Assembly (NCBI GenBank): GCA_963847575.1
Contig: CAWKAL010000024.1
Span: 1-29,708, forward strand
DNA: 29,708 nt
Origin: JASBSR01 sp963847575
Lineage (GTDB): Bacteria; Pseudomonadota; Gammaproteobacteria; SZUA-229
Reading direction: 5' to 3'
The notes under the pieces: generated by a model
Database searches by the model: none
What the model was told of the DNA's origin: nothing
What the model saw: the letters and a program-made list of their open reading frames with translations, nothing else
Translations under genes and position numbers: made by a program
Shown here: piece after piece, positions 16,378 through 24,497 of the stretch
How the letters are laid out: each line of letters begins with the position of its first letter
Numbering within the stretch: position 1 is the first letter of the stretch

Positions 16378-16419
16378 TACATCAGGCGAGAACCGTCTCT
16401 TTGGGGGTATAAAACCGGG

Positions 16420-16512
16420 TTAACCGGGATATTTATGGGGTTTTGCCTTGCGCCACAGGCCGTGCTGGCGCGGTTTGAGCCGGTTTAAACGCGTATCCAT
16501 GTCCTCGCTCAT
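16420..16512 (-). CDS. Possible 30-residue basic small protein
   Basis: A short frame between yejF and iscR: starts MSEDMDTRLN, continues RLKPRQHGLWRKAKPHKYPG and stops. It is strongly basic in its second half and has no cysteine or membrane segment. The upstream GGGCG is a weak ribosome site. There is no similarity I recognise. It may be chance. Confidence 0.2.
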   Translation of the reverse strand: MSEDMDTRLNRLKPRQHGLWRKAKPHKYPG

Positions 16513-16530
16513 TAATCACGCCCAGTGCGC

Positions 16531-18150
16531 TCAGTTTGCGGTCGTGGCCGCCTGGTGATACAGCGATGCCAGCGCCAGCGCCCGGGTATAGTCCTCTGCC
16601 GGGTGATCAAACACGGCATCGACAGCACCGGTTTCGACCACCTTGCCATCACGCATGACTATCACCCGATGCGACATCGCGCGCACCACCCGCAGGTCAT
16701 GGCTGATGAACAAATAACTCAGCCGGTGTTTTTGCTGCAGCTCGGCGAGCAGGCCCAGCACCTGTTTTTGTACCGAGGCATCGAGTGCACTGGTCGGTTC
16801 GTCGAGCAGGATGACTTCGGGCTCGAGGATCACGCTGCGTGCGATCGCCACACGCTGACGCTGGCCGCCGGAAAACTCGTGCGGGTAACGCCACAACACG
16901 CTGTCATCAAGACCGACTTCTTCCAGTGTCTGCACCATGCGTTCGAAGCGTTGTTGTTTATCAAGTTCCGGGTAATGCAGCAACAGGCCTTCACTCAATA
17001 TTTGTTCGACCGTCATTCGCGGTGACAATGATGAGAACGGATCCTGGAACACAATCTGAAATGTTTTGCGCAGGGGCCGCATGCGTTTTTCGTTATAACT
17101 CGAAATCGCATGATCGCGGTAGCGTATGTCCCCTGTTGAATCGATTAGCCGTAACAGGCTCATGCCCAGCGTGGTTTTACCGGAACCGGACTCACCCACG
17201 ATGCCCAGAGTTTCACCCGCATTCAAATGCAGGCTGACATCATCCACTGCCTTGATGCTGTCCACCTGGCGTTTGAAGAAACCACGGGTAATTGGAAAGT
17301 GACAACGCAAATTTTTTGCTTCAATAATAATTTCATCCGCAGGTTTTATATCTGCAATTTTTTTATCCGGCTCGCTGTCCAGCAGAAAACGCGTGTAGGC
17401 GTGTTTCGGCTGGTTGAAAATCGAATGCAACTCGCCCTGCTCTACGATTTCACCGCGCTGCATGACACAAACACGCGAGGCAAAACGCCGTACAAGGTTC
17501 AGGTCATGTGTTATCAATAAAACTGACATGCCCATTTCCTGCTGCAGCTGTTTCAACAGGTCGAGTATTTGCTGCTGGATGGTGACGTCCAGCGCCGTGG
17601 TCGGTTCGTCCGCGATTAACAAAGCAGGCTCACAGGCCAGCGCCATGGCGATCATCACGCGCTGGCGCTGTCCGCCCGAGAGCCGGTGTGGAAATTCATT
17701 AATGCGTTTATCCGGCTGGCGAATGCCAACACGATCGAGTAATTCAATCGCGCGTTTGCGTGCGGTTTCGCGGCTAATCGATTTATGTAACAACAACACT
17801 TCTTCAATTTGCGCACCGATGGTAAACACCGGGTTGAGTGACGTCATCGGCTCCTGGAAAATCATCGAAATATCATGGCCACGAAGCGCTCGCATGTGGG
17901 CTTCACTCGCCTGCATTAAATCATGGCCCGCATAGTGAATTGCACCCGAAGGATAACGCACCTGTTTTTCATCGTGCAGCTTTAGCAAAGCCAGCGCAGT
18001 GACTGACTTGCCTGAACCGGATTCACCGACAATAGCAAGGTTTTCACCTTTGCCAATTTCAAAACTGATATTGCGCACGGCTTCAACATCGTCCATCTGG
18101 GTCTTGAAGGTGACCGACAGGTTCTCGACTTTAAGCAGGGTTTCTGACAT
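16531..18150 (-). CDS. yejF: Peptide ABC transporter ATP-binding protein YejF
   Basis: A 539-residue fused ATPase with two ABC domains that energises the YejABEF importer. First domain: Walker A GESGSGKS (43-50), signature LSGGQRQR, and Walker B LLIADEPTTALD. Second domain: Walker A GESGSGKTT, signature FSGGQRQR, and VILLDEPTSALD. The fusion of two ATPases on one chain is characteristic of YejF. The ATG at 18150 is one base after the yejE stop (TGAGATG). It ends the yej operon. Confidence 0.95.
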   Translation of the reverse strand: MSETLLKVENLSVTFKTQMDDVEAVRNISFEIGKGENLAIVGESGSGKSVTALALLKLHDEKQVRYPSGAIHYAGHDLMQASEAHMRALRGHDISMIFQEPMTSLNPVFTIGAQIEEVLLLHKSISRETARKRAIELLDRVGIRQPDKRINEFPHRLSGGQRQRVMIAMALACEPALLIADEPTTALDVTIQQQILDLLKQLQQEMGMSVLLITHDLNLVRRFASRVCVMQRGEIVEQGELHSIFNQPKHAYTRFLLDSEPDKKIADIKPADEIIIEAKNLRCHFPITRGFFKRQVDSIKAVDDVSLHLNAGETLGIVGESGSGKTTLGMSLLRLIDSTGDIRYRDHAISSYNEKRMRPLRKTFQIVFQDPFSSLSPRMTVEQILSEGLLLHYPELDKQQRFERMVQTLEEVGLDDSVLWRYPHEFSGGQRQRVAIARSVILEPEVILLDEPTSALDASVQKQVLGLLAELQQKHRLSYLFISHDLRVVRAMSHRVIVMRDGKVVETGAVDAVFDHPAEDYTRALALASLYHQAATTAN

Positions 18151-18151
18151 C

Positions 18152-19195
18152 TCAGTTTTTCCGCGTGTCGAGGGCTTCGCGCAATGCTTCGCCAATAAAA
18201 ATTAACAGCATCAGGGTACCGACCAGCACGATGAACGTGCTCAGCGAAAGCCACCAGGCCTCGATGTTTTCCTTGCCCTGTGACAACAGTTCGCCCAGGC
18301 TCGGCGTGCTCGGTGGCACACCCAGACCCAGAAAGTCGAGACTGGTCAGCGCGAGAATAGAACCACTGACACGAAACGGCAGAAAGGTAATCACCGGTGT
18401 CAGGCTGTTGGGCAACAGGTGACGTTTCATGATGGCAAAATCAGTCAGCCCCATGGCGCGCGCAGCACGTACGTAATCCATGTTGCGGCCGCGCAGAAAT
18501 TCGGCGCGCACGTAATCCGACAATCCCATCCAGCCGAACAATGACAGCAGAATAATCAGCAACCAGATGCTGGGCTGAAAAATCGAGGCAAAAATAATCA
18601 GCAGATACAGTTCCGGCATCGAGGCCCAGACTTCGATCACGCGTTGCATGAACAGGTCCAGCCGGCCCGAAAAATAGCCCTGCACTGCGCCCATGAATAT
18701 ACCGATAAATACGCCGACTGCAGTTAGTGCAAGCGCAAACCAGACTGAAATTCGAAAGCCGTACACCAGTCGCGCGAACACATCGCGGCCGCGGTCATCG
18801 GTGCCGAGCAGGTTCTGTCCCGACGGCGGCGCCGGGTTGGGTAACTCGCTGGCGAAATTAATACTGTCATAACTGTAGGAAATCACCGGGTCGATCACCC
18901 AGTTGTCGCCGGCGGTGATCAGCTCGCGCACATAGCTGTCGGCATAATCGGCTTCGGTTTCAAAATCGCCGCCGAAGGTGGTCTCCGGGTACGCCTTGAT
19001 AACAGGAAAATAGAACGCGTCGTTGTAGTGCACCAGCAGCGGTTTATCGTTGCACAGCACTTCGGCGAACAGGGTGATTATAAACAGAAAGCCGAACAGC
19101 CACAGGCTGACATAACCGCGACGGTTTGCCTTGAAGCGCAACCATGAACGCTGGCCGGGGGAAAGATATTTTTTTTGATGTTCGAGTGCGGTCAT
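18152..19195 (-). CDS. yejE: Peptide ABC transporter permease YejE
   Basis: A 347-residue inner-membrane permease of the DppC class. The first membrane helix (about 30-48, SLWLFGFLFIITLFAEVLC) is followed by a long periplasmic insert, then several membrane helices. The cytoplasmic coupling loop contains DYVRAARAMGLTDFAIMKRH, the EAA-type motif of binding-protein-dependent permeases. GTDDRGRDVFARLVYGFRIS is a family signature. The start overlaps the yejB stop (ATGA). Confidence 0.94.
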   Translation of the reverse strand: MTALEHQKKYLSPGQRSWLRFKANRRGYVSLWLFGFLFIITLFAEVLCNDKPLLVHYNDAFYFPVIKAYPETTFGGDFETEADYADSYVRELITAGDNWVIDPVISYSYDSINFASELPNPAPPSGQNLLGTDDRGRDVFARLVYGFRISVWFALALTAVGVFIGIFMGAVQGYFSGRLDLFMQRVIEVWASMPELYLLIIFASIFQPSIWLLIILLSLFGWMGLSDYVRAEFLRGRNMDYVRAARAMGLTDFAIMKRHLLPNSLTPVITFLPFRVSGSILALTSLDFLGLGVPPSTPSLGELLSQGKENIEAWWLSLSTFIVLVGTLMLLIFIGEALREALDTRKN

Positions 19196-20247
19196 TTATT
19201 GTCGACCGAATCAAAATGGATGCGCGGATCGATCAGGACGTAACTGATATCCGCCAGCAGCTTGGCCACCAGGCCGAGCAAAGTGAACAGGAATAGTGTG
19301 CCGAGCACCACCGGGTAATCGCGCTTGAGGACTGATTCATACGAAAGCAATCCCAGCCCGTCGAGTGAAAATATAGTTTCGATCAGCAGGCTACCGGTAA
19401 AAAACGCACCGATAAAGGCGCCCGGGAATCCTGTCACCAGCGGTATCACCGCGTTACGAAATACGTGACGATAGAGCACGGCATTTTCCGCCAGCCCCTT
19501 GGCGCGCGCGGTGAGCACATACTGCTTGCGGATTTCTTCAATAAAACTGTTCTTGGTCAGCATGGTCATGACTGCAAAACTGCCAATGACTGAAGCAATA
19601 ATCGGCAATGTCATGTGCCAGAGGTAATCGGTAATTTTATGAAACCAGTCGAGGCTGTCCCAGTTGTCCGACACCAGCCCGCGCAACGGGAACACATCCC
19701 AGAAACTGCCGCCGCCGAGTAATACCAGCAGGGTAATGCCGAGCACAAAGCCGGGAATGGAATAGCCGATCAATATGAGCGTACTGGTCACAACATCGAA
19801 CGTCGTGCCATCACGCACCGCCTTGGCAATGCCCAGCGGGATACAGCTGAGATAGACGATAAAGAATGTCCACAGCCCCAGGCTGATGGACACCGGTAAC
19901 TTGGACAACACCAGGTCGATCACTGAACTGTTGTGAAAATAACTCTCGCCAAATTCAAAACTGAGATAGTTTTTCATCATGCTGAAAAAACGTTCGTGCA
20001 CCGGCTTGTCAAAACCGTAGAGTGAACGAATTTCCTTGATGCGCTCTTCATCAAGACCGGTGGCGCCGCGATACAATCCCTGGGTGCCACTGCTCGCCTC
20101 CCCCGTCTGGCCTTTGCCTTCGAGTTGCGACACCAGCTGCTCCACCGGCCCGCCGGGGACGAACTGCGTGACCGCAAACGTTACCAGCATGACACCGAAC
20201 AGGGTCGGTATCATCAGCAGCAGGCGCTTTGTGATGTAGGCAAACAT
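19192..20247 (-). CDS. yejB: Peptide ABC transporter permease YejB
   Basis: A 351-residue inner-membrane permease of the DppB class. The start ATG 20247 (MFAYITKRLLLMIPTLFGVM) gives the usual first helix; the frame extends 24 bases upstream into yejA without support. The coupling-loop motif YVLTARAKGLAENAVLYRHV and NAVIPLVTGFPGAFIGAFFT are typical. A periplasmic insert of about 60 residues after the first helix, with GQTGEASSGTQGLYRGATGL, is polar and likely solvent exposed. The ATG overlaps the yejA TAA by one base. Confidence 0.94.
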   Translation of the reverse strand: MFAYITKRLLLMIPTLFGVMLVTFAVTQFVPGGPVEQLVSQLEGKGQTGEASSGTQGLYRGATGLDEERIKEIRSLYGFDKPVHERFFSMMKNYLSFEFGESYFHNSSVIDLVLSKLPVSISLGLWTFFIVYLSCIPLGIAKAVRDGTTFDVVTSTLILIGYSIPGFVLGITLLVLLGGGSFWDVFPLRGLVSDNWDSLDWFHKITDYLWHMTLPIIASVIGSFAVMTMLTKNSFIEEIRKQYVLTARAKGLAENAVLYRHVFRNAVIPLVTGFPGAFIGAFFTGSLLIETIFSLDGLGLLSYESVLKRDYPVVLGTLFLFTLLGLVAKLLADISYVLIDPRIHFDSVDNK

Positions 20248-22055
20248 TATTTTTTTGCATCCTTCAGCCACCAGCTTTTGAGCAGCCAGCTTTCGGGCTC
20301 AAAATACAATGGCAATGTGCGCGGGATGCCGAAGATATCACGATACGCAATACGGTGTGTATTGATAAACCAGTTTGGCACCAGGTACTCACCTGCTAGC
20401 AACACTCGGTCCAGTGCACGCGTCGCAGTCACCAGCTGTTCTCGATCTTCTGAATTGATAATGGTATCGATCAGCGCATCCACGACCGGGCCCTTGATGC
20501 CCGCGAGGTTGCGCGAGCCCTTGGTATCAGCCGATTCTGATGAAAACATATTGCGCAATTCATTGCCGGGCGACATGGATTGCGGAAAGCTGCTGACCAC
20601 CATGTCAAAATCATATGTCTCGATACGACGCTGGTACAGGGATGCATCCACGGTGCGATAACTGGTGTCGATGCCGAGTCGCCTGAGATTGCGCGCATAC
20701 GGCCCGATGATGCGTTCAAAGCCTTTCTGTATCAGTAATACATCGATGGCAAAAACTTTGCCTTTGCTGTCCTTGAGCACACCATCCTGTATCGTCCAGC
20801 CGGCTTCGGCAAGTAGATCGCGTGCACGCTTCAGGTTATTGCGCAGTGCTCCCGGGCTGTCAGTACTCGGTGCTTGCCAGCGTGTAGTAAACACACTCTC
20901 TGGCAACTGGTCGCGATATTTTTCCAGCAGCGCAAGCTCATCGCCCTGCGGCAATCCACTTGAGGCCAGTTCGCTGTTGCTGAAATAACTGTAACCCCGC
21001 ACGTATTGATCATAGAACAGGTATTTATTCGACCAGGCAAAGTCAAATGCCAGTGTCAGCGCCTTGCGCACGCGCACATCTTTGAATTTATCGCGACGCG
21101 TGTTGATGGCAAAGCCCTGCATTCCCGCGTTGTTACTATGCGGCAGTTCGGTTTTCAGGATTTCGTCAGAATCATATTTCGGGCCGACATGATCGCGCGC
21201 CCAGCGCTTGGAATGGTTTTCGAAAAAGAAATCGAACTCGCCGGCCTTGAACGCTTCCAGCGCGACTGTTGTATCCTTGTAATACTTGTAGGTCACGCTG
21301 TCGAAGTTGTACATACCTTTACGCACTGGCAGATCATTGGCCCAATAGTAGGGATTACGTTTAAAGCGAATGGTTTTTCCAGGCTGAAAGTCATCAACTA
21401 TGTACGGACCACTGGCGACGGGTTTTTCGCGGCTGATGTCTTCGAAAGATTTATCACCCAGCCAGTCGCGAGAAAATACCGATATCTCGCCGACAATCAT
21501 GTGCAGCTCGCGATTTTTTTTGTTGAAATCGAAACGTACAGTTAGTTTGTCAATCACGCTGGCTGATTTAACATCAGCATAATAAATGCGAAATTGCGGA
21601 TGCGCCGCCTTGCTCATCAGGGTATCGAATGAAAATTTAACATCGTCGGCGGTCACCGGCTGGCCATTTGAAAAGCGCGCTTTCGGGTTGATATGGAAGA
21701 TCACAGACAGGCCATCTTCCGCAAGTTCAAAATCATCCGCCAGCAAACCGTATTCGCTGAAAGGCTCGTCCAGACTTTTTTCCAGCAGGCTTTCAAATAC
21801 CAGCGAGCCCAGGCCATCGGCCGAAATACCTTTGAGCAAAAACGGATTGAGACTGTCAAAAGTGCCAAATCCCGACAACACCAGCTCGCCGCCTTTTTTA
21901 GCCTCGGGATTCACATAATCGAAATGCTGAAAATCGGCCGGATATTTTGGCGTGTAGCCCATGCCCATGGCATAGACCGCGAACACGTTTCGGCTCAGCA
22001 GGACAAGCGATAACATGACGAGTGCCGCCAGGCATTTGCGCACAGCTGACCTCAT
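20247..22055 (-). CDS. yejA: Periplasmic peptide-binding protein YejA
   Basis: A 602-residue family-5 solute-binding protein with a signal peptide (about 1-26, ending SRNVFA). It has the DFQHFDYVNPEAKKGGELVL start and FSNGQPVTADDVKFSFDTL motif of oligopeptide binding proteins. In E. coli YejABEF imports the peptide-nucleotide antibiotic microcin C and other peptides; the natural cargo here is not readable. It is the first gene of the operon and divergent from fabI across a 197-base region. Confidence 0.93.
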   Translation of the reverse strand: MRSAVRKCLAALVMLSLVLLSRNVFAVYAMGMGYTPKYPADFQHFDYVNPEAKKGGELVLSGFGTFDSLNPFLLKGISADGLGSLVFESLLEKSLDEPFSEYGLLADDFELAEDGLSVIFHINPKARFSNGQPVTADDVKFSFDTLMSKAAHPQFRIYYADVKSASVIDKLTVRFDFNKKNRELHMIVGEISVFSRDWLGDKSFEDISREKPVASGPYIVDDFQPGKTIRFKRNPYYWANDLPVRKGMYNFDSVTYKYYKDTTVALEAFKAGEFDFFFENHSKRWARDHVGPKYDSDEILKTELPHSNNAGMQGFAINTRRDKFKDVRVRKALTLAFDFAWSNKYLFYDQYVRGYSYFSNSELASSGLPQGDELALLEKYRDQLPESVFTTRWQAPSTDSPGALRNNLKRARDLLAEAGWTIQDGVLKDSKGKVFAIDVLLIQKGFERIIGPYARNLRRLGIDTSYRTVDASLYQRRIETYDFDMVVSSFPQSMSPGNELRNMFSSESADTKGSRNLAGIKGPVVDALIDTIINSEDREQLVTATRALDRVLLAGEYLVPNWFINTHRIAYRDIFGIPRTLPLYFEPESWLLKSWWLKDAKK

Positions 22056-22176
22056 TGTTTACCGGTCTCGAATAACAGGCGATATGTGATTGGCATGATT
22101 TATAGCTGTCGAGCTTCCGGTTGACACGCCGCGCGGACGATCCCGGCGCTTGCGTAGTGTTTTTCGTGTTTCTCTG

Positions 22177-22182
22177 TATAAT
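22177..22182 (+). promoter_or_regulatory. Possible fabI -10 element
   Basis: A perfect TATAAT on the plus strand, about 70 bases upstream of fabI, preceded directly by TG. No good -35 hexamer lies at 16-18 bases. The rest of the 197-base yejA-fabI divergent region (22056-22252) shows only a weak minus-strand TATAAA near 22100 that could serve yejA. Confidence 0.45.
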
Positions 22183-22252
22183 CCGCCAATAACACCTCGT
22201 GGCGGCATCGGGTCGTCCAAGTTTACAGCACTTTTTTTGGGGAGACACATAT

Positions 22253-23050
22253 ATGGGCTTCATGACAGGCAAACGTGTACTGATCTTCGGCGTTGCCAGC
22301 AACCGTTCGATCGCCTGGGGTATCGCCAAGGCCATGCATCGCGAAGGCGCCGACCTGGCATTTACCTACATGGGTGAACGCCTGCGCGAACGCGTCGAGA
22401 AGCTTGCCGGCGAATGCGATTCCGATATCGTGCTGCCGTGTGATGTGGAAGACGATACCCAGATCGAAGCGGTGTTCGAAAAGCTTGATGATTACTGGGA
22501 ATCGCTAGACGTAATCATTCACTCAGTCGCATTTGCGCCCAAGGAAATGCTGGAAGGCGACTATCTCGACAACCTGACGCGCGATGGATTCAACAAGGCG
22601 CATGAAATCAGTTCGTACAGCCTCGCCGCAATTGCCAAGGCGGGACGCCACATGATGCAAAATCGTGAAGACGCTGCCATCCTGACGCTGAGCTATCTCG
22701 GCGCAGTGCGCGCTTTCCCGGGCTATAACGTGATGGGCCTGGCCAAGGCCAGTCTTGAAGCCAACGTGCGTTATCTCGCGCATTCGCTGGGCGGTGAAGG
22801 TATTCGGGTCAACGCAATTTCAGCCGGCCCGATCAAGACCCTGGCCGCGAAAGGCATCTCGGGATTCAGCACCATCCTGGCACATGTCGAGCAAAGCGCA
22901 CCGCTGCACCGTAACATCACCATTGAAGAAGTCGGTAATTGCGCCGCCTTCCTGTGTTCAGGCCTCGCCAGTGGCATCACCGGTGAAGTGATGTATGTCG
23001 ACGCGGGATACCACACCGCGGGTTTGATGGGGAATATCGAGAAAGACTAG
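22253..23050 (+). CDS. fabI: Enoyl-[acyl-carrier-protein] reductase (NADH) FabI
   Basis: Catalyses the last step of each fatty-acid elongation cycle, reducing trans-2-enoyl-ACP. The 265-residue short-chain dehydrogenase-like protein has the GVASNRSIAWGIA nucleotide-binding start (13-25), Y148, the catalytic Y158 and K165 (Y-x6-K), and the SAGPIKTLAAKGISGF substrate loop. These correspond to E. coli Y146, Y156 and K163. The start is ATG 22253 because GGGGAG lies 8 bases upstream; an extended frame from 22199 is rejected. It is the only protein gene on the plus strand. It is the target of triclosan in species that depend on FabI. Confidence 0.97.
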   Translation: MGFMTGKRVLIFGVASNRSIAWGIAKAMHREGADLAFTYMGERLRERVEKLAGECDSDIVLPCDVEDDTQIEAVFEKLDDYWESLDVIIHSVAFAPKEMLEGDYLDNLTRDGFNKAHEISSYSLAAIAKAGRHMMQNREDAAILTLSYLGAVRAFPGYNVMGLAKASLEANVRYLAHSLGGEGIRVNAISAGPIKTLAAKGISGFSTILAHVEQSAPLHRNITIEEVGNCAAFLCSGLASGITGEVMYVDAGYHTAGLMGNIEKD

Positions 23051-23110
23051 GCAGGTACTTGTTGTTGCAGAATGACGCAGCACACGGACGTGTTGTGAAC
23101 GCCTGAAACC

Positions 23111-24409
23111 TCAGCTTCTGGCGGGCTCTCCCAGCACTGCGTCCTCGCCTTCAAGCCGCGCAATAGTCACCGCACAACACGAATCACTGAACACATTCAC
23201 CGCCGTACGGCACATATCCAGCACGCGATCCACCACCAGGATAAGCCCCACGGCCTCCAGCGGCAGGCCGATCGCCCCCAGGATAATACTGATCGCCACC
23301 AGGCTCGCCGACGGGATGCCGGCAACCCCGATGGATGTCAGCAAGGCAATCATCACCACGGTTAATTGCGTGGTGAAATCGAGTTCCAGGCCATACACCT
23401 GCGCGATAAACATGGCGGCGACACACTCATAAAGCGCGGTCCCGTCCATGTTGACTGTGGCGCCCAGCGGTAAGGTAAAACCACTCACGCGGTTGGATAC
23501 GCGTGCGCGGGTTTCCACGCATTCCAGCGTCACCGGCAAGGTGGCCGACGACGAGCTGGTCGAAAAGGCAGTGAGCAGTGCAGGCAGCATGGCATTGAAA
23601 TGGCGTGAAGGTTTAACCCGGGCAATGGTTTTTAATATCAGCGGCAGGCTGACAAACATATGCAGTCCAAGGGCGGCAATAACCGTGAAGAAAAACCACG
23701 CCAACGGACGTATCGCATCAAACCCGGAGATAAGAATAACCTTGCTGACCAGAGCAAACACACCCAGCGGTGCGAACCTCATCACCAGGTTAGTCATTTG
23801 CATCATGATCGCAAGCATGCCCTGCCAGAAATGTTGCTGCACTGTGGCAAACGGATCTTTCAATCGCGACACAAAGTAACCGAACAGCAAACTGAAAAAA
23901 ATCAGCCCCAGCATCTGGCCTTCTGCTGCTGCCGCGATCACATTGGCCGGTATCATGCGCAAAAATACATCTGCCACATCCGCGGGCCCGCGGCCTTCAA
24001 TATTTTCCAGAACGTCGTCGGTATTACTCGCCAGGCCGATGGTATCGTTTGCCGCGACGCCGTCAATAATGCCTGGCTGGATTAAATTCACCAGCACGAG
24101 ACCGGTGAGAATTGCGACCAGGCTCGTCGACAGGTAATACAGCAGGGTTTTACCGCCGAGTCGCCCCAGCATGTCGGCATCGAGACCCATCATGCCGGCA
24201 ATGATCGATGAAATGATCAGCGGCACAATCAGCATTTTGAGCGCATTCAGAAACAGGCTGCCGAGGTAACTGGTGACCGTCACCAGCGAGATGCCGAACA
24301 CCTGGCTGGACTCATCAAAAAATACGCCCACCACGACTGCCAGCAGCAGCGCCAGAAGAATTTGCCAGTGTATGGGCCAGCGCCACGGTTGCGTCATCTT
24401 GTTTGTCAT
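23111..24409 (-). CDS. Dicarboxylate/amino acid:cation symporter (DAACS/GltP-DctA family)
   Basis: A 432-residue secondary transporter with about eight membrane helices and two re-entrant hairpins. Family hallmarks are the serine-rich loop AFSTSSSSATLPVT, the NMDGTALYECVAAMFIAQ motif in helix 7, and the DRVLDMCRTAVNVFSDSCCA motif in helix 8. Substrates in this family are glutamate, aspartate or C4-dicarboxylates with H+ or Na+; which of these applies cannot be read. MTNK at 24409 and the next ATG are both possible starts. It lies convergent with fabI and separates it from ppiD. Confidence 0.93.
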   Translation of the reverse strand: MTNKMTQPWRWPIHWQILLALLLAVVVGVFFDESSQVFGISLVTVTSYLGSLFLNALKMLIVPLIISSIIAGMMGLDADMLGRLGGKTLLYYLSTSLVAILTGLVLVNLIQPGIIDGVAANDTIGLASNTDDVLENIEGRGPADVADVFLRMIPANVIAAAAEGQMLGLIFFSLLFGYFVSRLKDPFATVQQHFWQGMLAIMMQMTNLVMRFAPLGVFALVSKVILISGFDAIRPLAWFFFTVIAALGLHMFVSLPLILKTIARVKPSRHFNAMLPALLTAFSTSSSSATLPVTLECVETRARVSNRVSGFTLPLGATVNMDGTALYECVAAMFIAQVYGLELDFTTQLTVVMIALLTSIGVAGIPSASLVAISIILGAIGLPLEAVGLILVVDRVLDMCRTAVNVFSDSCCAVTIARLEGEDAVLGEPARS

Positions 24410-24459
24410 CTGGTGATTCCGGTTGTTAAGGCTGTTGCAAGCAACCCGGTAATACCATG

Positions 24460-24480
24460 CGCCTGGGTTCGAATCAGGCG
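24460..24480. repeat. Hairpin resembling a tRNA T-arm
   Basis: Arms CGCCTG and CAGGCG pair perfectly around GGTTCGAAT. The loop contains TTCGAAT, as in tRNA T-loops, but the 7-base-loop geometry is not respected and no acceptor or anticodon stem surrounds it. It lies between ppiD and the symporter. It could be a tRNA fragment, a weak terminator for ppiD, or chance. Confidence 0.35.
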
Positions 24481-24497
24481 TTGCGTGTTGTAGCGGT

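Noticed and set aside
21006..21545. A 179-residue plus-strand frame inside yejA
   Set aside because: Antisense shadow of a well-supported gene.
22199..22252. Upstream extension of fabI
   Set aside because: GGGGAG sits 8 bases before ATG 22253; the extension shares no resemblance to FabI.
23051..23110. A terminator between convergent fabI and the symporter
   Set aside because: Only ACACG/CGTGT around a 2-base loop, with no T run; too weak to call.
24421..24497. A complete tRNA around the TTCGAAT hairpin
   Set aside because: No matching acceptor, D or anticodon stems on either strand.
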